This document shows positions 1 to 6,683 of a DNA stretch of 7,435 bases, in pieces. The position numbers and the translations under genes were made by a program. Positions within the stretch are counted from its first letter, which is position 1; each line of letters starts with the position of its first letter. This DNA is from Clostridia bacterium (GTDB lineage Bacteria > Bacillota_A > Clostridia > Oscillospirales > CAG-272). The notes beneath the pieces were generated by a model. The model did no database searches and was not told where the DNA came from. It worked only from the letters and a program-made list of their open reading frames with translations. The stretch spans positions 1-7,435 of the forward strand of contig JAGDAM010000111.1 in NCBI GenBank assembly GCA_017959485.1. Reading direction: 5' to 3'.

Positions 1-98
1 ACGCCTCACGACGTAAACCTTGGGAGTCGCTTTGGGGTTCGTCGGCAACTACGCCCCTTGTGGACTTTCACCACAGACCGACGGCATGCCCGTCGTAC
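1..98 (-). ncRNA. Group II intron, 5' part of domain I (bacterial class C-like), cut by window edge
   Basis: Read on the minus strand from 98 down to 1, this matches the 5' domain I layout of class IIC introns as I remember the Oceanobacillus iheyensis example. It starts GTACG (family consensus GUGYG). Next is a hairpin with arms 90-94/80-84 and a GCATG loop. A second hairpin has arms 71-75/59-63 around TGAAAGT, matching the usual GGTGAGAGTCC element. A third has arms GGGG 54-57/CCCC 34-37, extended by CGT 51-53/ACG 40-42. The stretch AAGG...CGTCGTGAGGCG (20-2) then resembles the region preceding GAATCTGAAGG in class C introns. Group II introns are self-splicing ribozymes that move by retrohoming with their own reverse transcriptase. 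That gene, if present, would lie beyond the left edge. Seen: sequence and stems. Inferred: class, exact 5' end and orientation. The intron could be intact or a fragment. Confidence 0.72.
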
Positions 99-131
99 AT
101 TAAACCTTCGCCCCGCTTTGCGGGGAGAAGG
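99..131 (-). terminator. Possible terminator hairpin for the operon, next to the intron junction
   Basis: On the minus strand the left repeat arm forms an 11-bp stem with one mismatch (CCTTC-T-CCCCGC / GCGGGG-C-GAAGG) and an AAA loop, followed by TTTAAT and then the putative intron start. It is the first strong hairpin with a following T-stretch downstream of the peroxiredoxin stop, about 220 bases away. The T-tract is only three bases before AAT, so intrinsic termination would be weak. The hairpin may simply be part of the repeat. The mirrored arm at 271-297 is followed by TTTT on the plus strand and could terminate plus-strand transcription. Confidence 0.35.
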
Positions 132-300
132 TGGATCCGGCGTGCAATCGTGAGCGATCACGGACAAAAATCGCGCCGGAGACGGATGAGGGGAGTGAGA
201 TGATTTACCGCCCCTCATTCCCCCTCGGCGCAAGGTGCAGCGATTGATAAATCGGAAACTGCCTCGGGGACCTTCTCCCCGCAAAGCGGGGCGAAGGTTT
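102..300. repeat. Paired inverted repeat modules (BIME/MITE-like structured intergenic element)
   Basis: The two ends, 102-132 and 270-300, are perfect 31-base reverse complements. Each contains its own hairpin: CCCCGC/GCGGGG around a 3-base loop, flanked by CCTTC/GAAGG. The inner ends also match in inverted orientation: ATGAGGGG at 186-193 and CCCCTCAT at 211-218. Next to these, GCGCCG at 173-178 pairs with CGGCGC at 226-231. Read outward-in, the two halves therefore look like diverged copies of one module facing each other. The left module also carries a stem TCCGGCG 136-142/CGCCGGA 174-180, which encloses CGTGA 149-153/TCACG 158-162 with a GCGA tetraloop. No transposase or credible ORF is inside, so it resembles paired REP elements or a non-autonomous MITE. 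Copy number elsewhere in the genome is unknown. Confidence 0.75.
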
Positions 301-353
301 TCCTTGGGCGATCACCGTTTTTTTCACAGTATGCGAACACAGTGCCTCTGTCA
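301..353. other. Short non-coding spacer between repeat element and peroxiredoxin stop
   Basis: I see no gene here. It contains a run of seven T on the plus strand (318-324) and the direct repeat CACAGT at 325-330, repeated at 338-343. No stem precedes a T-run on the minus strand, so no intrinsic terminator sits directly after the last gene of the operon. Confidence 0.5.
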
Positions 354-827
354 TTACAGGTCTTTTATTGTTTTCTCTATCTCTTCGAGCATCTTCCGGG
401 GGTTGTCCTGCGAGCGGACGCCTATGAATTCGCCTGTGATGAAGCCCTCTTCGTCGATGATGAAGGAGCTTCTGACGACTCCCATAGCCGTTTTGCCGTA
501 GTTTTTCTTCTCTCTCCAGACGCCGTACGCCTCGGTCGCGGCGCGGTCGGGGTCGGACAGCAGGACGAAGGGCAGGGAATTCTTCTCTTCGAATTTTTTG
601 TGCGAGGCGACGCTGTCGCGGCTGACGCCGATGATTTCGACGCCCTTCTCCGCGAACTTCGGGTAAAGCTCGGCGAAACCGACCGCCTGGCAGGTGCAGC
701 CCGACGTCATATCCTTCGGATAAAAATAGAGCACGACTTTGCGTCCTCTCCATTCGGAGAGCGAGCGGAGCTTTCCGTTCTGATCGTAAAGCGCAAAATC
801 CGGGGCCGGTCTTCTCGTTTCGGACAT
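354..827 (-). CDS. Peroxiredoxin, PrxQ/BCP subfamily, with atypical Cys-x-Cys
   Basis: Predicted cytoplasmic thiol peroxidase that reduces hydrogen peroxide and organic hydroperoxides, usually with thioredoxin as electron donor. At 157 residues it has normal length for the BCP/PrxQ group. Residues 7-11 (PAPDF) and 31-44 (VVLYFYPKD...GC) are the typical N-terminal fold. Cys44 is the peroxidatic cysteine, Thr41 is in the active-site loop, and Arg119 in VVRSSFIID fits the conserved active-site arginine. Oddities: the family motif TPGC is TSGC here. The PrxQ resolving cysteine expected five residues later (position 49) is Val. The only other cysteine is Cys46, giving C-T-C. The start ATG has a ribosome site AAGGAG (837-842) nine bases upstream. 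It is the last gene of the cluster, 22 bases after proC, and no functional link to proline synthesis is evident. Assignment to the family is secure; the reductant and mechanism are not. Confidence 0.93.
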   Translation of the reverse strand: MSETRRPAPDFALYDQNGKLRSLSEWRGRKVVLYFYPKDMTSGCTCQAVGFAELYPKFAEKGVEIIGVSRDSVASHKKFEEKNSLPFVLLSDPDRAATEAYGVWREKKNYGKTAMGVVRSSFIIDEEGFITGEFIGVRSQDNPRKMLEEIEKTIKDL

Positions 828-849
828 TGTTACCTTCTCCTTAGGACAA

Positions 850-1659
850 TCAGGACAATGCCTTGGCTTTTTTGTACGCGGCTATGACAGCGTCCATCGC
901 GGCGGCGCGGAATCCGGCCGTTTCAAGCGCGTGCACGCCGGCGATCGTGGTGCCGCCCGGGCTGCATACGTCGTCCTTGAGCGAGGCGGGGTTTCCGTAG
1001 GTCAGAACGCTTTTCGCGGCTCCGAGCACCGTCTGCGCGGCGAGCTTCTGAGCCGTCTTGCGGGAAAGGCCGCACTCGACACCGGCGTCCGCCAGCGCCT
1101 CGATGAAAATATAGGCGAAGGCCGGTCCGCTCCCCGAGAGTGCGCATCCGGCGTCCATAAGAGCTTCGGGTATGCGCTCGAAGCTTCCGGCGTACCCGAG
1201 TATCTCTTCAAGACCGTCGAGATCGTTGTCATCGGCCTCTCCGTCGGTCGATTCGAGAATCATTCCCTCTTCGACGCGGCATCCGAGATTGGGCATTATG
1301 CGGATGATTTTCCCGTGTCCGCCGCAGATACTTCTGATTTCCTCGATCGTGACGCCCGCAGCCATCGAAACGACGACGCAGTCTTCGCGCCCGGCGAAGC
1401 AGTCCGCGTATTCCGGCATAACCTTTCTCAGAGCGCCCGGCTTGAGGCCGAGAAAGACGTAATCGGATTTTTCGATAAGCGTCGGGATATCGGCGTCGTC
1501 GCAGCCGTATTCTCCGACGAGACGGTCGACCCGGTCGCGGTCGGTGTCGCAGACACCGATTTTGTCGCCTCCGAGCGAATCCGCGGCGTTAGCCGCGAGC
1601 GTGCCGCCCATGTTTCCGCAGCCGATGAAACCGGCTCTGTATCTGATAATATCCGCCAT
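850..1659 (-). CDS. proC: Pyrroline-5-carboxylate reductase
   Basis: Catalyses the last step of proline synthesis in the cytoplasm, reducing 1-pyrroline-5-carboxylate to L-proline with NAD(P)H. At 269 residues it has the usual length. The N-terminal Rossmann fold starts with GFIGCGNMG (residues 10-18). Residues 121-125 carry the conserved IMPNL segment of the active site. The C-terminal helical dimerisation domain has SGSGPAF (175-181) and the ProC signature around SPGGTTIAG (233-241). The start lies eight bases after the proA stop, with a weak AGGGA ribosome site that overlaps that stop (TAGGGA), suggesting translational coupling to proA. The stop region contains a 9-bp tandem duplication (843-860), so a second in-frame stop, TAA, follows two codons after the TGA. 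The function is confident from motifs and from its place after proB and proA. Confidence 0.97.
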   Translation of the reverse strand: MADIIRYRAGFIGCGNMGGTLAANAADSLGGDKIGVCDTDRDRVDRLVGEYGCDDADIPTLIEKSDYVFLGLKPGALRKVMPEYADCFAGREDCVVVSMAAGVTIEEIRSICGGHGKIIRIMPNLGCRVEEGMILESTDGEADDNDLDGLEEILGYAGSFERIPEALMDAGCALSGSGPAFAYIFIEALADAGVECGLSRKTAQKLAAQTVLGAAKSVLTYGNPASLKDDVCSPGGTTIAGVHALETAGFRAAAMDAVIAAYKKAKALS

Positions 1660-1667
1660 CTTTTTCC

Positions 1668-2930
1668 CTACCTTGTCTGTCCGTTTCCGCGGACGGTGTA
1701 TTTGTATGACGTCAGCTCGCGCAGGCCCATCGGACCCCTCGCGTGCATTTTTTGCGTGGATATACCGATCTCGCAGCCGAGTCCGAACTCGCCGCCGTCG
1801 GTGAATCTGGTCGAAGCGTTGTGATATACGGCGGCCGAATCAACCGAACGGAGGAAATAATCCGCCGCACGTTCGTCGGATGTGACTATCGCCTCCGAGT
1901 GCCCGGTCGAATGCTCCGCGATATGCTCGACCGCCGTCTTTACCCCGTCGACAATTCCGACCGCGAGGATATAATCGAGAAATTCGGTGTCGAAATCCTT
2001 CTCTCCCGCCGGAGTGCCGGGGATTATTCCCGACGCCTCGGCGTCGAGACGGAGCTCTACCGGGACAAGCCCTTTCGCGGCCCGTTCGTCGACCAGCCTT
2101 TTTTTCAGAAGGGGAAGGAAGGTGTCCGCGATTTCGCGCGAGACGAGGCAGACCTCGCATGCGTTGCAGACCGACGGACGCGACGTTTTGGCGTTGTCGA
2201 TGATGTCGAGCGCCATTTCGGGGTCGGCGGCTCCGTCCACGTAAATATGGCAGATGCCGGTCCCGGTCTGTATGACCGGGATTTTCGCGTTTTCGACGCA
2301 GGCGCGGATGAGTTTCGCGCCTCCGCGCGGTATGAGCAGATCGACGTATCCGGTCGCCTCCATCAGCGCGGCGGCGTCGCTCCGGCCTCCGTCGAGTATT
2401 CCGACGGCGTCGGACAGCCCGAAAGGCAGAAGGGCTGAGCGAAGCGCGGATACTATCGCCGCGCAGCTTTCGGTCGCGTCGCTGCCCGGTTTGAGAAGGC
2501 AGGCGTTTCCGCTGCGCAGGCAGAGAGCAGCGGCGTCAGACGTAACGTTCGGCCGCGATTCGTATATGATCCCTATGACTCCGATCGGCACCGAGACCTT
2601 GTCGATCCGTAGACCGTTCGGACGAACCGTCGAATCAAGCAGCAGTCCCACCGGATCGGGAAGCGCCGCGGCTTCGCGGATTCCTTCGGCCATACCGTCG
2701 AGCCGGCGTCCGTCGAGCGACAGCCGGTCTATCATCGAGGGAGATAGCTTCCCGCGGGCGCGTTCCACGTCCCGGGCGTTGGCTTCGAGTATCGTCCTCC
2801 GATTTTTTTCGTCGCACAGCGCGTCGGCCATCGCGAGGAGCGCGTCGCGCTTTTCGGTGTCGGACGCGGCGGCGGTCAGCTTTGCCGCGGCGCGGGCGTC
2901 CGAGAAGAGCCGGAGCAGTCTGTCTTCCAT
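1668..2930 (-). CDS. proA: Gamma-glutamyl phosphate reductase (glutamate-5-semialdehyde dehydrogenase)
   Basis: Second enzyme of proline synthesis. It reduces gamma-glutamyl phosphate with NADPH to glutamate-5-semialdehyde, which cyclises to pyrroline-5-carboxylate. At 420 residues it is full length for this aldehyde dehydrogenase superfamily member. Visible landmarks are [17 protein letters not shown] (114-130), LKPGSDA (146-152), [10 protein letters not shown] (199-208) and the catalytic segment RPSVCNAC with Cys255. The ProA signature [15 protein letters not shown] lies at 334-348, and the C-terminal block [13 protein letters not shown] at 391-403. The nucleophile Cys255 is followed by Cys258 and Cys261, a CxxCxxC arrangement I do not associate with ProA. 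The ATG has an AAGGA ribosome site that overlaps the proB stop region, 12 bases downstream of proB. It acts with ProB, which supplies an unstable acyl phosphate often thought to be channelled between the two. Confidence 0.98.
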   Translation of the reverse strand: MEDRLLRLFSDARAAAKLTAAASDTEKRDALLAMADALCDEKNRRTILEANARDVERARGKLSPSMIDRLSLDGRRLDGMAEGIREAAALPDPVGLLLDSTVRPNGLRIDKVSVPIGVIGIIYESRPNVTSDAAALCLRSGNACLLKPGSDATESCAAIVSALRSALLPFGLSDAVGILDGGRSDAAALMEATGYVDLLIPRGGAKLIRACVENAKIPVIQTGTGICHIYVDGAADPEMALDIIDNAKTSRPSVCNACEVCLVSREIADTFLPLLKKRLVDERAAKGLVPVELRLDAEASGIIPGTPAGEKDFDTEFLDYILAVGIVDGVKTAVEHIAEHSTGHSEAIVTSDERAADYFLRSVDSAAVYHNASTRFTDGGEFGLGCEIGISTQKMHARGPMGLRELTSYKYTVRGNGQTR

Positions 2931-2942
2931 GGAATAATCCTT

Positions 2943-3704
2943 TCAGGCGCGGAAGAGGGTGAATTTTCCCTCTTTTCCGTCAATTATATCGTAGAGCAGT
3001 TCGGGATATCTGCCGTTGGCGATTATCATATCGGTGCCGTTTTTGAGGCAGAATTCCGCGGCCGCGAGTTTGGTCTTCATCCCTCCGGTGCCCAGTTTGC
3101 CGTAACTGTCCCCTCCGAAACCGGCGACTTCGCCGACCGAACGGACGCGCGTCACGAGTTCCGCCGACGGGTCGGTATGCGGGTCGGCGGTGTAGAGTCC
3201 GTCGATGTCCGAGAGGAGCACGAGCAGATCGGCGCCGACGCTTACCGCGACCATCGCCGAGAGGGTGTCGTTGTCGCCGACACCGATCTCGTCGGTGGCG
3301 ACGGTGTCGTTTTCGTTGATTATCGGGATGGCTCCGAGTCCGAGCAGCCGTCCGACCGTGTTCTCGAAGTTGCGGTGACGCTCTTCAGACTGGAAGTCGG
3401 ACGCGGTCAGCAGTATCTGCGCGACGGTGTGGCTGTACTGCGAGAAGAGCCGGTCGTAGGTGTACATCAGTTCGCACTGCCCGACGGCGGCGGCCGCCTG
3501 CTTGCCCGCGATGTCGTCGGGACGGCCGGGAAGACCGAGCTTTCCGACTCCCATACCGATGGCTCCGCTGGTCACGATGATTATCTCGTGTCCGGCGTTT
3601 TTTATATCGCTGATGATTTCGCACAGATTCTGCGTGCGCCGGATGTTGAGCCGCCCGCCGCGGTGCGCGATAGTCGACGTTCCGATCTTAATTACTGTTT
3701 TCAT
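2943..3704 (-). CDS. proB: Glutamate 5-kinase, short form without PUA domain
   Basis: First committed step of proline synthesis: phosphorylates L-glutamate with ATP to gamma-glutamyl phosphate. The protein is one amino-acid-kinase domain of 253 residues. Motifs are IKIGTS (5-10), TSGAIGMG (45-52), INENDTV (129-135), GDNDTLSA (143-150), SDIDGLYTADP (165-175) and GTGGMKTK (205-212). The E. coli enzyme (367 residues) carries an extra C-terminal PUA domain. That domain is absent here, and the protein ends shortly after the kinase fold, as in other known short ProB proteins. In the family, proline feedback inhibition acts on the kinase domain, so regulation may persist. The ATG lies inside the 3' end of the upstream transporter gene (17-base overlap) with only a weak GGA ribosome site. 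Expression therefore probably depends on translational coupling to the transporter. Confidence 0.97.
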   Translation of the reverse strand: MKTVIKIGTSTIAHRGGRLNIRRTQNLCEIISDIKNAGHEIIIVTSGAIGMGVGKLGLPGRPDDIAGKQAAAAVGQCELMYTYDRLFSQYSHTVAQILLTASDFQSEERHRNFENTVGRLLGLGAIPIINENDTVATDEIGVGDNDTLSAMVAVSVGADLLVLLSDIDGLYTADPHTDPSAELVTRVRSVGEVAGFGGDSYGKLGTGGMKTKLAAAEFCLKNGTDMIIANGRYPELLYDIIDGKEGKFTLFRA

Positions 3705-4965
3705 TGTTTCCGGCTCCGGAAGAGTGGTATTTGACGAGAAATCTTCTCCAAGGGAAGAAAAGCACGAGGCAGACGACAGCGCCGGCTGCGGCGATGACCA
3801 CCCAGGAGATTACCGTCGCGTTCCAGCCGCTTTTTTCGGTTATCGACGCGAAGGCGTAGGTAGAAAGGGCGCTTCCCACGTAGGTGGCGAAATTGGTCAC
3901 GCCCGAGATTGTCGAGATGTTGCCGAATTTCTTAAACCGCCCCGGGACGAAGCAGGTCATAACCTGATTGACTCCGTGCGTGCTCCCGACCGCGAGCGCG
4001 AAGAGAAGCACCGATATTACGGGAGAGGCGTTCCGCGCCGCGAGCAGCAGCGCCGAGCAGACCGCGCAGAAGATGAAGAAGACGGCTCCGCAGAACATTT
4101 CGCTGCGCAGAACTTTGCTGAATATGATCCTGGCGGCCTCGTAGCTGAGGACGGTGAAGATCGGCAGCACGACGCCCGAAAGGATGGATATCCTCGTCGA
4201 AAGCGAAAAGACTTCCGAAACGTAGGAAGGCATCCAGGTGTCGATTCCGTCGCGAAGTATGCCCTGAAGGATTATAATCAGGAGCACTCCTCCGAGAAGA
4301 GCGGCGATGAACGGGGTGTATTTCGGACGGTCGGCCGTTTCGGCGGGCTGAATCTCTTTCTGAGAGGGGCGCGAGACCGATTTGCCGTATTTCTTCTCTA
4401 TCTTCGAATAAAGAACGAAGAGCGCCGCTGCCGCGGCGAGTCCGACCGCTCCGCAGACCCCGAACACGCTCTTCCAGCCGGCGGCTCCGATCATTACGGG
4501 ACACCCGAGGTAGAGCAGAATCGTCGCGAGATTGGATCCCCACGAGACACGCACCGTCGCGCGTATGAATCCGTCGTCCGACAGATAGGCGCTGAGCGTT
4601 TTTACGATCGGCGGCCACATCAGCGCCTGCCCGAAGCCGTTTACGCACCAGATGACCGTCATCCACGCGGTGGACTGGCGGAGCGGCAGTATGAAGTTCA
4701 TTGCCGACGCCAGGACGAGTCCCGAACACATCAGATATTTCGGGTTTATCCGGTCGCCGAGCCAGCCGCTGATCAGCTGGCCTATCCCGTAGGTGATGAA
4801 AAGGCCGGTCAGCGCCGCGGCGGCTTCGCTCATGGCGAATCCCTCCGAGGCGATTATCTCGGACAGTACCGCCTTATAATTGACTCTCGTAAGATAGCTT
4901 GCGAAATATGCGCCCGCGCAGATAAAGACGAGCAGCCGTTTGTCGCGTTTTTCGGTGATGCTCAC
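3688..4965 (-). CDS. MFS transporter, organophosphate:phosphate antiporter (OPA/GlpT-UhpT) type
   Basis: Integral inner-membrane transporter of 425 residues with about twelve hydrophobic segments and a charged central loop (about 188-214), as in the Major Facilitator Superfamily. Several segments match the OPA family. YLTRVNYKAVL (24-34) places Arg27 where E. coli GlpT has Arg45. GWLGDRINPKYLM (67-79) is the MFS loop 2-3 motif in its OPA form. GFGQALMWPPIVKTL (110-124) matches the GlpT GMGWPP region. LRDGIDTWMPSYVSEVF (237-253) places Arg238 where GlpT has Arg269. Both arginines bind phosphate in GlpT, so a phosphorylated or other anionic organic substrate is likely, though the substrate is unknown. 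The start is GTG (CAC on plus, 4963-4965). The next Met (45) would delete TM1, so GTG is preferred despite a poor ribosome site. It lies 7 bases after the acyl-CoA ligase and overlaps proB by 17. Confidence 0.88.
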   Translation of the reverse strand: MSITEKRDKRLLVFICAGAYFASYLTRVNYKAVLSEIIASEGFAMSEAAAALTGLFITYGIGQLISGWLGDRINPKYLMCSGLVLASAMNFILPLRQSTAWMTVIWCVNGFGQALMWPPIVKTLSAYLSDDGFIRATVRVSWGSNLATILLYLGCPVMIGAAGWKSVFGVCGAVGLAAAAALFVLYSKIEKKYGKSVSRPSQKEIQPAETADRPKYTPFIAALLGGVLLIIILQGILRDGIDTWMPSYVSEVFSLSTRISILSGVVLPIFTVLSYEAARIIFSKVLRSEMFCGAVFFIFCAVCSALLLAARNASPVISVLLFALAVGSTHGVNQVMTCFVPGRFKKFGNISTISGVTNFATYVGSALSTYAFASITEKSGWNATVISWVVIAAAGAVVCLVLFFPWRRFLVKYHSSGAGNNENSN

Positions 4966-4972
4966 GGTGTGT

Positions 4973-6670
4973 TTACGCCTTAGCTTTCTCGGCGTCGGCG
5001 CGGCGGATTTCGGCGCGGCGCACCTTGCCCGAGAAGGTTTTGGGAAGCTCCTTTACAAATTCCACGACGCGCGGGTATTTGTAGGGCGCCGTGTTCTTTT
5101 TGACGTAGTTCTGCAGCTCTTTGACAAGCTCGGGAGAGCCCTCGAAGCCGGGGCGGAGAACTATCGTCGCCTTTACGAGAAATCCGCGGATGCCGTCGGG
5201 ATCGGGAACTCCGGTGACGGCGACCTCAAGTACCGCCGGGTGCTCCTGAAGGACCGACTCGATCTCAAAGGGGCCGATTCGGTAGCCCGACGATTTGATT
5301 ATGTCGTCGTTCCGTCCGACGTAGCGGAAGCGGCCGTGCTCGTCGCGGTAGGCGGTGTCGCCGGTATGGTAGAAGCCGCCTCGGAAGGCGTTGGCCGTCT
5401 CTTCCTCGTTGAAATTGTAACCGATTATGAGCCCGCAGGGGTGTTCGGCTCCCTCGGGCATCTTGGCGCAGATCTCGCCGGTCACGCCGCGCGGGACTTC
5501 GTTCATATCCTCGTCGATTGCCATGATGTCGTACCCGGGCACCGGGAATCCAATGGCGCCCGGCTCGGGCTCCGACCACGGATAGAGAGTGCCGATGACG
5601 ACGGGCGTCTCCGACTGACCGAAGCCCTCGTAGATCTTGAGTCCGGTGCGCCGCAGCCATTCGTTGTATATGTCGTGTCCGAGCGCCTCGCCCGCCGTGC
5701 AGCAGTGCGTGACGCTTGATAGATCGTATTTTTCGATGTCCGCCTGAAGGAGCATGCGGTACATCGTCGGCGGGACACAGAAAGTGGTGACTTTATATTT
5801 TTCGGTAACGGACAGGATGTCGTCCGCGCGGAATTTGTCAAAATCATAGACGAGCACCGCCGACTCGGCGAGCCACTGGCCGTAAACCTTGCCCCAGAGC
5901 GACTTCATCCAGCCGGTGTCTGAGACCGTGAAATGCAGTCCGCCGTCGACGCAGCGGTGCCAGAAGACTCCGGTCATAATGTGACCGAGCGGGTATCTGA
6001 AATCGTGCGTGATTATCTTCGGGTATCCGGTGGTGCCCGATGAGAAGCACATCATCATTATATCGTGTGCGTTGGTGGCCTCGTCGCCGGACGGTCTTTC
6101 CCATTTTTCGTCCGCCGCCTCGAAAAGCGCGTCGAAATCGAGCCAGCCCGCGGGAGGATTACCGCCGACGACCAGCTTCTTTTCGACCGTTTCGTACGCG
6201 TCTCCGCCCTCGTCGAAGCGGGTCGTACAGCCGTCTTCGCCGGTCAGAATAACGAATTTAATCTTTCCGGCGTTGCAGCGGTAGACGTAATCCTTCGCCG
6301 TCAGCATAGCGGTCGCCTGGACCATCACGGCGCCGATTTTGTGAAGCGCGAGAAGCAGGACCCAGAAGATCCAGTGACGCTTCAGCACGAGCAGAACGCG
6401 GTCGCCCTTGCGGACGCCGAGAGAGCGGAGCATCGACGAGGCACGGCCGGACAGGCGGGACATGTCGGAGAAGGTGAAAAACTTTTCCGTTCCGTCTTTG
6501 CCCAGCCAGACGAGCGCCCGCTTGCCGGGTTTTTCGCGGCCGAGAAGGTCGACGACGTCGTATGCGAAATTGAAGTTTTCGGGATAATCGATATGATAGT
6601 TTTTCTGAGCGTCCTTCAGCGACGTGAAGCTGTCTCTCGGACGCCCGGTGAATTTTTCGTAGATCGGCAT
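4973..6670 (-). CDS. AMP-forming acyl-CoA synthetase (ACSM / medium-chain acyl-CoA ligase-like)
   Basis: Activates a carboxylic acid to its acyl-CoA through an acyl-AMP intermediate, using ATP and CoA, in the cytoplasm. The 565 residues carry the ANL superfamily core motifs in order. They are the phosphate loop SSGTTGYPK (210-218), YEGFGQSE (347-354), YHTGDTAYRDE (434-444), hinge and nucleotide motif GRNDDIIKSSGYRIG (452-466), and the C-terminal catalytic lysine Lys549 in PKTFSGKVRR (543-552). The N-terminal FNFAYDVVD (33-41) and SDTGWMKSLWGKVYG (250-264) resemble the ACSM/methanogen-type acyl-CoA synthetases more than acetyl-CoA synthetase, and the 565-residue length is shorter than Acs (about 650). 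Acid chain length cannot be read from sequence; short, branched or aromatic acids are all possible. The ATG has an AAGGA site overlapping the stop of the upstream regulator, 13 bases away. Confidence 0.93.
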   Translation of the reverse strand: MPIYEKFTGRPRDSFTSLKDAQKNYHIDYPENFNFAYDVVDLLGREKPGKRALVWLGKDGTEKFFTFSDMSRLSGRASSMLRSLGVRKGDRVLLVLKRHWIFWVLLLALHKIGAVMVQATAMLTAKDYVYRCNAGKIKFVILTGEDGCTTRFDEGGDAYETVEKKLVVGGNPPAGWLDFDALFEAADEKWERPSGDEATNAHDIMMMCFSSGTTGYPKIITHDFRYPLGHIMTGVFWHRCVDGGLHFTVSDTGWMKSLWGKVYGQWLAESAVLVYDFDKFRADDILSVTEKYKVTTFCVPPTMYRMLLQADIEKYDLSSVTHCCTAGEALGHDIYNEWLRRTGLKIYEGFGQSETPVVIGTLYPWSEPEPGAIGFPVPGYDIMAIDEDMNEVPRGVTGEICAKMPEGAEHPCGLIIGYNFNEEETANAFRGGFYHTGDTAYRDEHGRFRYVGRNDDIIKSSGYRIGPFEIESVLQEHPAVLEVAVTGVPDPDGIRGFLVKATIVLRPGFEGSPELVKELQNYVKKNTAPYKYPRVVEFVKELPKTFSGKVRRAEIRRADAEKAKA

Positions 6671-6683
6671 GATCGGAAGGTCC

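Noticed and set aside
136..218. CRISPR-like or tRNA-like structure suggested by successive hairpins
   Set aside because: There are no regularly spaced direct repeats and no tRNA acceptor, T-loop or anticodon features. The hairpins are explained by the inverted module pair.
6..284. Minus-strand ORF of 92 codons and a plus-strand open frame from 1 to 151 at the left end
   Set aside because: They run through the intron RNA and the hairpin repeat. The Arg-rich translations reflect structured non-coding DNA, with no ribosome site or family match.
318..324. Run of seven T as a terminator for the operon
   Set aside because: The T-run is on the plus strand, so it is an A-run in the operon transcript. 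No plus-strand stem directly precedes it either.
340..350. The 11-mer CAGAGGCACTG on the minus strand here also occurs on the plus strand at 7391-7401
   Set aside because: Several 11-base matches are expected by chance in a 7.4-kb window, and the flanks differ, so this does not support a shared element.
3460..4983. Long plus-strand ORF (507 codons) opposite proB and the transporter, and similar ones such as 931-1824 and 1743-2438
   Set aside because: They are antisense to clearly recognised enzymes, have low-complexity Arg/Asp/Gly-rich translations and match no family. They arise from the GC-rich third positions of the real genes.
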